DNA of 64,000 bases from Ichthyophis bannanicus. Taxonomy: Eukaryota; Chordata; Amphibia; Gymnophiona; Ichthyophiidae. This document shows, one piece after another, positions 23,119 to 34,689 of the stretch. The position numbers were made by a program, and so were the translations under genes. The stretch is from NCBI GenBank assembly GCA_033557465.1, contig CM066039.1, forward strand, positions 50,001,788 through 50,065,787. The letters run 5' to 3'. Position 1 is the stretch's first letter. The number at the start of each line of letters is the position of its first letter. The notes beneath the pieces were generated by a model, which did not search any database, was not told the DNA's origin, and worked only from the letters and a program-made list of their open reading frames with translations.

Positions 23119-23239
23119 CTCGAAATCAGGGGCGGCTCAATGCAATCTGCTGCCTGAGACGAGGGATGAGGTGGCGCCCCTCCCCCCCCCCCCCCCCCCA
23201 CCGCTGTAGTGGGGGGAAAGGGGCTTTCTCAAAACTCCA

Positions 23240-24115
23240 GTCAGGGATTGAACCAAACCAAAACGCTGACTGGAGGAAATGCAAGATGTTTGCACACCAA
23301 GGAACTAAAAGAAAGAACAAGAACCACAGCACAGTTTATAAAACTAAATTATAACGCATTTTTATTTTGTTGTTATAAACTGGGTTATGGTTCTTGCCTT
23401 TTCTTTTTGAACATATATTTGGCATTCACAGAACCCCCTTCCTCAATAGAGGGTGCAGAGCAGAACCAGGACATTCACCCACAGAACTCAATATCTTTAA
23501 AAAAAAAATCTGGATTCTGATCATCTCACTAACAACAACAAAAACATTCTCCAGTACCAAGCATATTGTGAACTAATACAAAACCCTACAATAAAATCAC
23601 TCAGTATCTATAGAGCAAATCTACCATACCGTATTAGCACCAACTTCCAAATCTCACACAAGGAGCTCATCCAAAAAAAGCATTACTGTAAATACTACAG
23701 CGGGCCCTGGAACATCCAAACACCTATTTGAAAAGCTGAACAATTCAGATTACTACAGTACAGATCCCTACATACAAACTCCATATTAACAGAACACCTG
23801 GTCTTGGTCACACACTCAAAACACAGTCCCCCACCAAGTATAGAATAAGTGACCGTAACCTAAAAATAAACAGCAACCCCAAGAAGCCAGATTCTGCATA
23901 CAGTGCAATACCAGAAATAGAAAGAGATGCATTTCCATATACTGCATAAAATACAAAATAGCACCAAGTCCGATCATTAAACTGAAAATAAAATTCTCTT
24001 CTAACTTTGCTGTCTGGCCATTTTATTCTCTGATCATGTAGGTCCCAATCTGAGGTTTCTGCTTTCCTCTATCTCCCAGTCACCCTCCTGTGTACTTTCC
24101 CCAAGGGACGGCATG
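23240..24115. repeat. Internal repeat unit A
   Basis: It starts with 'gcacaccaaggaactaaaag' and continues 'aaattataacgcattttta' and 'tctgatcatgtaggtccca'. It matches 26020-26885 (unit C) over its whole length and 24600-24960 (unit B) in part, and shares its last section with the hAT copies at 34.1 and 36.7 kb. No protein is recognisable. Confidence 0.7.
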
Positions 24116-24599
24116 AGGGTGATGCAGGGCCATGTAGAGAGGATTACTGCAGCATCATTTGCATCCATTTAGTATACTTTATTTTAAAATGTATATGCCA
24201 TCCATCTAATATCCTAGGCGGCTTCTAAACATACACATGCAACAAATGTTACAATGAAACAAACATAATAATAAAACATTACATTTGATTAATGAAGAGC
24301 CACTTACACAGCCCCCCCCCCCCCAAATCAAACCATTATAAGTATCTGCACATCAGATTTATTTTGCTATGACAAGATTTTGATGAGGAGGGGAAGATAT
24401 AAAATGAGAAGCTAATCCTGATAGCCATGAATTCAAATGCTGGATTGGATTGTGCTAGAGCTGGAAAAGTCTGGAACTCAGCAGCGGTGAAGCTATCAGG
24501 CTACTAAACAAAATTAAACAGAGACATTCCCTTAAAATTTGAAATTTCTTTGAATATGAACTGACAAAATATTTTCAATTTCAGTCTGGCAGCATAAAG

Positions 24600-24985
24600 A
24601 ATGCAAAACTGCAAATCTCAAAAACAATACGTATTCCAGTGTCCCTCCCTCCCCCCCAACCAACATGCTACAGCTGACCTCACCAAGAACCAAGAGTACA
24701 GGACCCATAGAGCAAATCTACTATTCCATAACAGCACTAACTTCCAAAACTCGCACAACATGGAGCGTACCCAGAAAAGGGCAGCAAAATAAATATTGCA
24801 GTGGACCCTAGAACATCCATATTCTTATTCATAAAACTGAACCAGCCAGATTACTACAGCTCCCTACATAGAAACTCCATGCTTACAGAATATGTATCCT
24901 CAGTCACACATATGCAGAACAGAGATAGATCTTCACCAAGTAGGGAATATATCAGTACAAACTAAAAACAGACATATGTAGTCCA
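24600..24985. repeat. Internal repeat unit B (partial)
   Basis: It shares 'atagagcaaatctac', 'acttccaaaactcgcacaac' and 'gattactacag' with unit A (23610-23830) and unit C (26320-26530). Confidence 0.65.
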
Positions 24986-25244
24986 AATAATGCTTTTACC
25001 CATTACTGTTAGGTTTACAGGATTTCTTTCCCAAAATTATACTTTACTGCAGAGTAAGGCGAGAGAAAGAACTCTCACACACAGGCATCTGCATTGTCGG
25101 CAGAAACTAACATAATGGCTCAGCGCCAGTAGCGAGTGAAACTAATGCCACCTCAGTAGGAGGCCTTAGTTGCACTGGCAGCTGTTTTGCCATGCTGAAA
25201 TGTGGTAAAAGCAGGGGGATGTAACTGCCTCCTTGCAGTTAGCC

Positions 25245-25545
25245 TACGGCCCTGTGAAATCAAACTCTGGAATTAGTTACCAGAGGATGCAGTAAAAGCT
25301 GTTAGTATAGCTGGGTTTAAGAAAGGTTTGGCCAAGTTCCTGGAGGAAAGGTCCATAAACTATTATTAAAGAGGACCTGGGAAATCCACTGCTTGTTCTG
25401 GGACAAGCCTTGTGGAACCTGCATGCCTTTTTGGGAACCTGCCAGACCTGGATTAACCACTGTTGGAAACAGGATATTGGGCATGATGGACCTTAGTCTT
25501 ACCCAGTATGGCATTTCCTATTTTCATATGTTAGCAGTGCAGAGC
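25245..25545 (+). mobile_element. CR1-like LINE 3' end
   Basis: The sequence 'ctggaattagttaccagagg', 'gctgggtttaagaaaggttt', 'ctgttggaaacaggatattg' and 'cttacccagtatggcatttc' is the characteristic 3' terminus of a widespread CR1-type LINE. Only the last C-terminal codons and the 3' end remain. Confidence 0.75.
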
Positions 25546-25689
25546 CTAGGAAACATGCTGCTAAAAATGCCAAACAAGAGGGGCTCAACAGCACCCATGC
25601 AACAAAATACCTAAGGCAATCATTCATTACTACTAATGACTCGCAACTAGGCAAAATTGTATATAGTGTATATTGTATATAGTTATACT

Positions 25690-25892
25690 CTTACAGATGC
25701 ATTATACACAAACAAATGTTCGGATGATAGCTTTATCATCATTATGTACATTGTTGTTTTCTGTTCCATGTAATTGAGCATGTACCTGTTCGTACCTCTC
25801 AAAACTGTTGTTCTATGTAAACCGCAATTGATCCTTGGAAATTGCGGTATAAAAATTATTGTTAAATAAATAAATAAATAAAATAATAAAGA
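25690..25892 (+). mobile_element. LINE 3' tail
   Basis: It has 'ttctatgtaaaccgcaattg' and 'aattgcggtataaaaattat', then a (taaa)n tail. This paired motif marks an L2-group 3' end. No coding part is left. Confidence 0.6.
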
Positions 25893-26019
25893 GCGACTTG
25901 GCACCCCAACACAGCACTTCCCACTCCAACATAAACACCAAGAAGGGCTTGTCAGCTCCAACATAACTCCTGAAACTGCGCACTGGACCAGTATGGTGTT
26001 AATGTAAATATATACTCCG

Positions 26020-26885
26020 TAAAAAACAAAGGAAATGCAAAAAGCTCGCACACCAAGGAGCTAAAAGAAAATGTGAGAACCAAATTATAACTCATTTTAT
26101 TCTGTTATAAACTGCGCTTTGGTTCTCATGTTTTCTTTTTAAATATATATTCTGCATCCACAGAAACCTCTCCCTCAGAGCAGAGGTAGGACATTCATCC
26201 ACAGGAATCAATATAGTTTAAAAAAAATCTGATTCTGGTCATCTCACTAACAAACATTCTCCAGTACCGGGCATATTGGGAGCTAATATAAAACCCTACA
26301 AAAGTCACCCAAGATCTGCAAGGCCAAATCTACCATACCATACATATCAGCATAAATTTCCAAAACTCATACAAGGGACCTATCCAGAAAAAAGCAGCAG
26401 GACCTATCAAAACTGCAGCTGGCCCTAGAATATCCGTACACCTATTTGAAAAGCTGAACAAGTCAAATTACTACAGTACAGTATAGATCCCTATGTACAA
26501 ACTCCATGTTAACAGAACACCCGGCCTCAGTCACACACTCAGAACACAGATCCTCACCAAGTACAAAATAAGAGACTACAACCTAAAGTAAAAATAAAAA
26601 TATGTAGACAAAAAATTAAACTGAAACCCCAAAAAGCGAGACTCCACATGCAGTGCAACACTAGAGAAATAAAAGATGCATTTCCCCAAAGTCCAATCAT
26701 TAAATTTAAAATAAAATTATTTTTTCTACCTTTGTTGTCTGATCATTTTATTCTCTGATCATGCTGGTCCCGATCTGAGGCTTCTGCTTTCCTGTCTTCT
26801 CTTAGCTCTCTTTCTATAGTCTATAGTCCTTCTGCCATTTCTTGTCTCTTCTTTTGTTTTCTTCAATTCCTTCCTTCTCTTTTGC
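26020..26885. repeat. Internal repeat unit C, interrupted by CR1
   Basis: It matches unit A and then runs into the CR1 at about 26890. By comparison with 34440-34480 ('tctttctgctttaacat') the CR1 entered right after 'ttttgctttaacag'. Confidence 0.7.
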
Positions 26886-26904
26886 TTTAACAGATACCTG
26901 AACA

Positions 26905-27732
26905 ATGGCTGGGAGAAATCATATCGCCAAAGCTATTGCCCCCGTTACAGCTTCTGCATCTGTCCAGGCAGAGGTCCCAATGCCAGATGAAGGACCAGTT
27001 CCATGAGCAGGATGCCTGCAGGCAGAAGCTCTCAGGAAACAAGTTGAGGAACTCAGAGAGGAGGTGGCAAGGCTGAGGAACGTTCAAGAGAGTGAAAAGT
27101 ACATTGATGAGATGCTTCTTGCTACATCCAAGCTCTCCAGCAAAGGAGAAGATGGGAGCCTACAGAATGACGAAGGTTGGACACAAGCCACCAGGACCTG
27201 CAGAATCACCAATCCAACTTCTCCAGCCCTTGAATTGAAGAACCATTATGCAGCCCTGGAAGTGGAGGAGTTGAAAGCATCCCTGGAAAAGGAAGAACCA
27301 GAGCTCGAGCACTCCAAAGTTGCAGAATCAGTGACCACAAGGAAGCAAAGGGTAGTGGTGGCTGATGACTCTCTTCTGAAGGGTACTGAGGCGTCCATCT
27401 GCCGACCAAACTTGATGTCCAGAGAGGTATGCTGTCTGCCAGGTGCCAAAATCTGAGAAGTTATGGAGAGTTTGCCGAGACTCGTCAAGCCCACTGACTA
27501 TTACTCAATGTTGCTAATCCATGTCGGCACAAATGATACTGCCAGGTATCCCTCTCAGCGTATCAAAAATGACTTCATGGCTCTAGGACAGAGGGTGAAG
27601 CAGATAGGGGCGCAGGTGGTGTTCTCTTCAATCCTCCCTGTTGAGGGTAAAGGTCAAGGCAGAGAAGCTCGCATCTTGGAGATGAATGCAAGGCTACGTG
27701 GATGGTGTCATCGAGAGTGTTTGGTTTCCTGA
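26905..27732 (+). pseudogene. CR1 ORF1 (two in-frame stops)
   Basis: A single frame runs from the ATG at 26905 to 27732, interrupted only by TGA stops near 27004 and at 27454-27456. The first part is Glu/Leu-rich and probably coiled coil (KQVEELREEVARLRNVQESE). The last part has LLIHVGTNDTARYPSQRIKN, which fits the SGNH-esterase-like domain of CR1 ORF1 proteins, including the VGTND block. ORF1p binds element RNA. Both stops could be decayed Arg CGA codons. Confidence 0.8.
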
Positions 27733-27848
27733 ACCATGGGATGCTGTTCTAGGGTTTGCAGAGATGGCATCCATCTGTCCAAGAAAGGTTGACATGTGTT
27801 CAGTAGCAGACTGGCTAATCTACTGAAGAGAGCTTTAAACTAGATTTA

Positions 27849-30645
27849 TTGGGGATGGGTGAAGAAAGCCCCCAGGTAAGTGAAACATTAAATACCTTTA
27901 TGGAAATGGGTAAAAGGAACAACATATGGAAAGCGGCATGTATAAATGCTCGTAGCATGGGGAATAAGATCCCTGATGTTGAAGCTTTGGTGGGAGTGGC
28001 TGACTTGGATTTAGTGGCAGTTACAGAAACATGGTTCACAGAAAACCATGACTGGAATGTAACTATACCAGGCTATATTTTATTCAGAAAGGACAAGGTA
28101 GGGAGAAGGGAAGGAGGAGTGGCACTATTGTAAAAAATAACATATTAAAGCTTTGGAACTACAGAGTTTAAAAGGGAGAGAGGAGGCACTGTGGGTTAAG
28201 CTAAAAAGAGGGAAAGATAAATCTAATTGCATTGTTGTGATATACAGACCTCCCTCACAGGAGGAAGAGGTGGATGAAGAGTTAATTGAAGACATATGCA
28301 GCATTGCTAGGAAAGGGGAAGTGCTACTGATAGGGGATTTCAATATGCCAGATGTTGACTGGCACATTCCTGTTGCAGTATCATCTAGAAGTAAGGAGAT
28401 CCTGGACTCTCTACAGGGAGAACTATTCAGGCAACTGGTAACAGAACCCATACGTGAAGGGACCATACTGGACTTGGTGCTTACCAATGGGGAAAGTGTT
28501 TCTGATGTTATAGTGGGAGATCATTTTGCATCCAGTGACCACCAGATGGTGTGGTTCAGTATTAGGACTAGGGCTGTTAAAATTCATTCAAAAGCAAGGG
28601 TCTTAGACTTTAGGAAAACTAACATTGCCAAGATGGGCCAATACCTCAGGGAGTCGCTAGCAGGATGGGAACAGCTGGGGGATGTAGAAAAACAGTAGGC
28701 AAAACTGAAAGTGGATATTTTAAGGGCAACCAAACTTTTTGTTCAAATGGTAAACAAAGGTAAAAGGAAAAGAGACCGCTCTGTTTTTCAAAAGAAGTAG
28801 CTGAAAAAGTGAAGATAAAGAGGGAGGCCTTCATAACATACAAGAGATCACGGAGAGAGGAAGACAGGCATCTTTATTTGGAAAAACTTAGAGAAACTAG
28901 CAAAGTAGTAAGGAAAGCAAAGACCAAAAAGGAGGAAAAAGCCAATGCAGTTAAATGGGGGGATAAGACATTTTTCAGATATGGTAGTGAGAAGAGGAAG
29001 AGCAGAAGTGGTATTGTCAGACTCAAGGGTGAAGGGGAGGAATATGTAGAAGCTGATGAGAATACTGCGGAATTGCTTAACAAATATTTCTGTTCTGTAT
29101 TCACAGATGAAGAACCAGGAAAAGGACCTCAGAAAACACCCACAAACAGGAACAGAAGTGAGGGGCATCTTCAACAATTTTCAGAAGACTGTGTTCATGA
29201 GAAACTAGCTAAACCTAAGTAGACAAAGTGATTGGACCGGATGGGATATACCCTAGAATACTGAGGGAACTTGGGGAGGTTCTAGCAGCTCCACTGACTG
29301 ACCTTTTCAATGCCTCGTTGGCGTCGGGAGTGGTGCCCAAGGAATGGAGAGAGGCACATGTGGTCCCTTTACACAAAAGTGGAAGTAAGGATGTGGTTGA
29401 AAATACAGGCCGGTTAGTTTAACTTCAGTGGTGAGTAAATTATTGGAAGCGCTGCTGAAAGAGAAAATAGTGAGGATTCTGGAGTCCAGCGGATTACAGG
29501 GTCCGAGGCAGCACGGATTCCCCAGAGGCAGGTCTTGTCAGACAAATCTGATTGATTTCTTTGACTGGGTGACTAGGGAGTTGGACCAAGGGAGAGCCCT
29601 AGATGTGATGTATTTAGATTTCAGTAAAGCCTTTGACAGCGGTCCTCACAGGCGACTTATAAACAAACTGAGCACCCTAGGGATGGACCCTAAAGTTACT
29701 GCTTGGGTTAGAAATTGAGTGGGAGGTGACAAAGGGTAAGGATAAATAGAACTCACTCTGAGGAGAAGGAGGTTACCAGTGGTGTGCCCCAGGGATCTGT
29801 CCTTTGTCTGATTCTTTTTAACATCTTTGTTAGTGATATAGCAGAAGGGCTGTCGGATAAGGTTTGCCTCTCTGCGGATGATACCAAAATCTGAAATAGA
29901 GTAGACACCCAGGAAGGTATAGATAACATGAGGAGGGATCTAGCTTAGCTTGAAGAATGGTCTAGAATTTGGCAGCTGGGATTTAATGTTAAAAAATGTA
30001 AGGTCATGCATTTGGGCTGCAGCAATCCAAGGGAGCAATATAGTATAGGGGGTGCAGTACTTTTGTCCACTTAAGAAGAGCAGGACCTAGGCGTGATTGT
30101 GTCTGATGATCTTAAAGTAGCTAAACAGGTAGAAAAGGCAATGGCAAAAGCTAGAAGGATGCTTGGATGCATGGGGAGAGGAATGGCCAGCAGCAGAAAG
30201 GCGGTGATAGTGCCTCTGTATAAGTCTTTGGTACAACCTCATGTGGGGTATTGTGTGCAATTCTGGAGACCGCACCTTCAAAAGGATAATAAACGGGCTG
30301 GAGTCTGTACAGAGGGTGGCTACTAAAATGGTTAGTGGTCTTCATTATAAAGCATATGAGGACAGACTTAAGGATCTTAATATGTACACCTTAGAGGAAA
30401 GGCGGAATAGGGGTGATATGATTGAGACATTTAAATACCTCCTTGGCATAAATGCACAGGAGGAGAGCCTCTTTCGATTGAAATCAAGCTCTGCTACGAG
30501 GGGACATGGGATGAGGGTGAAAGGGGATAGATTCAGGACTGATATGTGGAAATATTTCTTTACGGAAACAGTGGTGGATTCATGGAATAGTCTTCCAGTA
30601 GAGGTGGTAGAGATGAGAACAGTATGTGAATTCAAAGAAGCATAG
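27849..30645 (+). pseudogene. CR1 ORF2: endonuclease and reverse transcriptase
   Basis: The APE-type endonuclease is read from CINARSMGNK and AVTETWF (frame 27849) to IGDFNMPDVDW, DLVLTNGE and ASSDHQMVW (frame 28153). The linker frame 28809 leads to the RT: GPDGIYPRILREL (29228), then RGRSCQTNLIDFFDW and YLDFSKAFD (29428). The normal motif-C region near 29870 reads as a decayed ADDTK. The C-terminal part (KSLVQPHVGYC; SVQRVATKMVSGL) lies in frames 30093 and 30241. Several frameshifts and stops make it nonfunctional. Confidence 0.87.
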
Positions 30646-30768
30646 GAGCAAACACAGAGGATATCTAAAGGAAAAAGGGGAATGTTGTAGTGGTTGATAT
30701 GGAAGGACAGAGTAGATAGAAATATCATGACAGAAAAAGACCACATAGCCTATGTTTCCATGAGTCTA

Positions 30769-31170
30769 TTTCCAGTCTCAGTAACCTTCTCCAGTATCAT
30801 CCCCCTTTTCAATCCTTCCTTCCCAGTACCTTCCAATGTCAACCCCCTTGCATTCCCAGGACTGCCACTGGTGTCCATTCCCTTCCAGTCCCCCTCTTTC
30901 CCCACTGGCCAGCCCCTTCTAGTCCAAATACCATCACAGGTTTCAGCTCACTTCCATTCCCAGTGCCACCCCTCCTTGTCAAATCCTTCCAGTCATTCTA
31001 CCCTCTGTCCATCCCCCTTCTAGTGCCATTTCCACGTGCCAGCTCCCTTCCAGCCCAAGTGCCTCCTCCATTCCAGCCTCCTTTACATTACCCAGCCACC
31101 TACCAGTCCCATCCACAAGTGTCAGCTCCCTTCCAGTCCCCCTCCAGTAAGTTACTAGTGCTATTGCATT
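30769..31170. repeat. Degenerate 'ccttccagtcc' minisatellite
   Basis: Repeated words such as cccttccagtcc and 'agctcccttccagcccaagt' recur every 30-45 bp. It resembles, in decayed form, the arrays in the hAT copies at 34.7 and 37.3 kb, supporting a shared architecture with the 23127-31720 element. Confidence 0.6.
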
Positions 31171-31815
31171 CGTGTCTCTGTAAGATGCAGGAGCTGCATC
31201 TACCAGGGGAAGGAGAGGGCAGGAAAGGGGCTGACAAGGGGGCAAGGTGGAGGCAGGAAGGGAACTGACACCAGGGGGAAGCCCCGCAGACAGGTTCAGT
31301 TCTCGCTCGATGAGGGGGGGGGGGGAGATTGAGGCGGTAGACATTGTAAGGCTCTGATGGGTCCCACCCCCTCTGATGATGCTTTTTGCATCAGAGAGGT
31401 TGGAACCAGCAGGGACTTACAAGCCTCTGTAGGCTTGAAAACCTCGCACCCCATACTTTTCACTAGGTTTTTTTTTTTTTGCCAAAGGAGACAGCTTCCC
31501 GCTGCTGCCCCAGTGTCCTCAATCTGGGGGTGCAGCAGTGGGAGGGGCAGAGAGGTTGAGTCTGCTGCTGCCAAGAAGCAGCGGCAGCAGCTTATCCATC
31601 CTTTTTTTTAAACTTTGAAGGTGGAGTGAGGCGGCTGTTTTGGGGGCATTTTTTGCTGCCCCCCAAAAGTTTCCTGCCTAAGGCAGCCACCTCACTCTAC
31701 CAAATTATAGCGCCACCCTGCTCAAAATAGTATTTCTCACTACAAATGCTTTACCTTCCAGAGCCTATTAATATCTTAGGAGAAATTGAATTTAAAACAG
31801 AACTTCTTCTTTCTC

Positions 31816-31920
31816 CAGGTCTCTCTCTTTCTCATAGAAACATGACAGCAGAAAATCTCTAAAGGTAAAAAGGGGACCATTGTAGTTGATATGGAAGGGC
31901 AGGCTAGATAGGCCATATGG
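31816..31920 (+). mobile_element. CR1 3'-end fragment
   Basis: The text 'tctctaaaggtaaaaagg', 'gttgatatggaagggc' and 'taggccatatgg' matches 30660-30720. It is interrupted at ccatatgg by the MITE and then meets an oppositely oriented CR1 end. Confidence 0.7.
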
Positions 31921-32114
31921 CAGGGGTACTCAAATCCAGTCCTGGAGGGCCACAAACCAGTCAGGTTTTCGGGATATCCCTAATGAATATGCATGAGATA
32001 GAGTCAAATACAATGGAGGCAGTGCATGCAAATATATCTCATGCATATTCATTAGGGATATCCCGAAAACCTGACTGGTTTGTGGCCCTCCAGGACTGGA
32101 TTTGAGTATCCCTG
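31921..32114. mobile_element. Palindromic hAT MITE
   Basis: A 194-bp near-perfect palindrome runs from caggggtactcaaatcc to its inverse, gagtatccctg. It is flanked by ccatatgg on both sides (31913-31920 and 32115-32122), an 8-bp hAT-type duplication. It is related to the two other MITEs here, with a distinct 'gggatatccc' version of the arm. Confidence 0.93.
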
Positions 32115-32122
32115 CCATATGG

Positions 32123-32870
32123 TCTTTTTTAGAAACATGATGGCAGAAAAAGACCACATGGCCTATCTAGTCTGCCCTTCCATACCTACTACTATACAGT
32201 AGTCCCGTTTTTCCCTTAGAGAACCTTCTGTGTTTGTCCCATGCTTTCTTGAATACAGATACTGTTCTCATTTCTACTACCTCCACTGGGAAACTATTCC
32301 ACACATCTACCACTCTTTCCATTAAGAAATATTTCTGCATATCACTCCTTAATCTATCCCCTTTCACCCTCATCCTATGTCCCCTTGTAGCAGAGCTTAC
32401 TTTCAATCAAAAGAGGCTCTCCTCGTGTGCATTTATACCATGGAGGTATTTAAATGTCTCTATCATATCTCCTCTATAGCAGAGTTCCCAACTCCAGTCC
32501 TGGAGGGCCAAACACCATTCAGGTTTTCAGGCTGTCCCTAATAAATATGCATGAGATGCATTTGCATGCACTGCCCCCATTGTATTCAAATGTATCTCAT
32601 GCATATTCATTAGGGACAGCCTGAAAACCTGAATGGTGTTTGGCCCTCAAAGACTGGAGTTGGGAACCTCTGCTCTAAAGTATACATATTAAGATCTTTA
32701 AGTCTGTCCCCATATGTTTTATAACGAAGACCACTAACCATTTTAGTAGAAACCCTCTGTACTGACTCCAGCCCCTTTATATCCTTTTGAAGGAGGGGGT
32801 CTCCAGAATTGCACACAATACTCCAAATGAGGTCACACCAGAGTCTTATACAGAGGCACTTTTTTTTAAT
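32123..32870 (-). mobile_element. CR1 LINE 3' part, antisense, with MITE
   Basis: From 'agaaacatgatggcagaaaa' it runs backward through the C-terminal coding region (frame 32406-32167: MRVKGDRLRSDMQKYF), across the MITE at 32480-32672, and on to frame 32816-32610 with SVQRVSTKMVSGLRYKTYG. It is a truncated pseudogene copy. Confidence 0.85.
32480..32672. mobile_element. Palindromic hAT MITE
   Basis: A 193-bp palindrome begins cagagttcccaactcc and ends gttgggaacctctg. It is flanked by ctctatag (32472-32479) and ctctaaag (32673-32680), a 7/8 duplication. It is the closest relative of the MITE at 10587-10764. Confidence 0.9.
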
Positions 32871-33048
32871 TTAGTGCAGTCAAGTCAGTGCTGACTCCTG
32901 GCAACCCAGCTGCCTCTGGGTTTTCTTGGCAATGTATCACTGGAAGTAGATTGCCAGGCCTTTTCTTCCGAGGTAATGGTCACAAGGAGTGCCAGTGGGA
33001 ACTGAACCCTTGATGTTCTGGGTACTAGGTAGTTGCTCTATCACCTCC
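32871..33048 (-). repeat. tRNA-derived SINE, antisense
   Basis: On the minus strand it starts with 'ggtgatagagcaactacct', with a B-box-like 'agggttcagttccc' at about 33005. It continues through 'aagaaaaggcctggcaatct' to 'ggagtcagcactgactt'. The tRNA-like head followed by a conserved tail is a SINE layout. The tail motif recurs in part at 16855-16910. Confidence 0.5.
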
Positions 33049-33049
33049 T

Positions 33050-33370
33050 TTTTTTGGCTAGCCATTCCTCTCTCTATGCACCCAAGTTACTTCTCAGGGG
33101 TGGAACAAACAAAAGAAATCTGGGTGCTCTCCTGAAACACAGCTCCCAGACACAAAAGCTGTTTTTTTCAAACACTAAGTTTTCCCTTAAGCACAGTCAT
33201 TTCAACATACTTTAAAAAACATTCTCATTCAGCATCCTGTTCTTGTAAGGCCAGCTCCTCCACACCTGAAGTAAAAAAAAACCTCAGTCCCTCAGAGCAA
33301 AGTTGCCAGATAGTTGCCAGCAAGTCACCCTTAGCCCTGAGTGATTTCTCCTTTCATTGCCACACCCTAC
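33050..33370. other. No gene recognised
   Basis: Unassigned repeat-like DNA without conserved coding motifs. Confidence 0.35.
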
Positions 33371-33371
33371 C

Positions 33372-33512
33372 ATCCCTGATTGGCTGGTCTGGCAGCCAAT
33401 CACGTGTGGCCATGCCTTTACCTTCCCTGATTGGCTGGAATTTGGCAGCCAATCATATGTGGTCATATGCCTTTACCTTCCCTGATTGGCTGGAATTTGA
33501 CAGCCAATCATT
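33372..33512. repeat. Three tandem palindromic CCAAT units
   Basis: Three units of about 50 bp each contain gattggctgg, a short spacer, and cagccaatca, an inverted CCAAT pair. They are joined by 'gccatgcctttaccttccct'. Six CCAAT boxes in 140 bp could be an NF-Y-type enhancer of an old LTR, but that is inference. Confidence 0.8.
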
Positions 33513-33998
33513 CCCATCCTGTCATATCTCCTTGGTCAGCTGTTTTGAGTCCTGACTCCTGAAAAATGAAATGCAGGTAAAGCATGTGACCAGGGTTTTT
33601 TTTTCCTTTGCTTTCCATAGTTTTCTCACCCAAAGCTGCAGGGCAAATTGCCAAAAACCCAAACAAACACCACAACTTATGACTCGCAAATGTTTCCTGT
33701 GGTCTGGGCAAAAAAGTCACCCAATTGGTCACAGAAATGTCAACACTGTCACAGAGGATCTGCAAACCTTCCACCGGAAAATTGTTCCAACAGAACTCAG
33801 GCTTAATACATTAACAGCACAGCTCAGACTTATTTTCCCTTTCACAGCCTCAAAAGAAAATTTAAAGAACATTATTCTCAAGTAGGGCTTTTCCATGTTT
33901 TTAAACCCAAACTGTGTCATAAAAGAAGTGTTTCCTCTTGTACACCTATTTTCATAGCTCTGCTCTTACATCAGTGACTCTAGCCTGCAGCCTCATGC
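33513..33998. other. No gene recognised
   Basis: Unassigned. Open frames on both strands of up to 104 codons show no motif. Confidence 0.35.
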
Positions 33999-34689
33999 GT
34001 TCTATGTAGGGTTACCAACTTTTTCACCGAGAAAAACCCGACACCTGTGGCTTGCCATGCTCCACCCATTCTCCGCCCCTAGTCCCACACCAGCCCCGCC
34101 CCCAGCCCCACCCACAAAAATTACCGAGGATACGTGTAGGCTAACTTCCTTGGTCATATAATAATTAAACTGGGAACCCCAAAATCCAAACATGACATGT
34201 ACAACACTGGAGAAATAAAACTATAAAGTAATTTCGTCTTGCACTAAACAAAAACGCAAAGATGTTATCAATACACACTTCCCAGACCAAACATATTCCA
34301 GCTAATAAATTCAAAATAAAAAGTATTTTTCTACCTTCTGTTTGGGCGTTTTATATTCAGTTGCAATTGCTCCAGTCACTTTCTTCTGGTTTCTTCGTGT
34401 CTTCTGCGAGCTATCCATTTGTCCTTTCTTCTCTTTTAGATGTTTTCCATTCTCTCTCTATTTCTGCTTTAACATACTGATTGTTTCCCTTTTGCTCTTT
34501 CCCCCAATTTTTTCCTTATTCCTTTATCATCCATTTAAATTTCACCCTTCCATTCTCAAGCCCCTCACTCTCCCAATACCCAGCCCATCATAGACTTTTC
34601 TTCCACACAAAATATTTTTCCCCTCTCCATTCTCATTCCCCATCTATTCTAGTCCTCCCCCAAAATCAGTTCCCTTATAGTTCTAGACC

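Larger units (their letters stand above)
26890..30768 (+). mobile_element. Nearly full-length CR1 LINE
   Basis: A 3.9-kb CR1 with ORF1, endonuclease and RT regions in order, and the CR1 3' terminus (catgacagaaaaagaccac). It lies inside a hAT-like element, with similar flanking sequence on both sides. ORF1 is in one frame with two TGA stops; ORF2 is broken into at least seven frame segments. It is a dead copy. Confidence 0.88.
23127..31720. mobile_element. Large hAT-like element split by a CR1
   Basis: The left end caggggcggctcaatgc and the right end, inverted, cagggtggcgctataat share the hAT-like start. Both are followed by a gctgcct...gaggtggcgcc-type motif. Flanking 8-mers are ctcgaaat (23119-23126) and ctcaaaat (31721-31728), differing only by a CpG transition. 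Inside are three related internal units, other LINE fragments, and a full-length-like CR1. Without the CR1 the element would be about 4.7 kb. The inverted repeats are imperfect, so two separate remnants remain possible. Confidence 0.55.
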
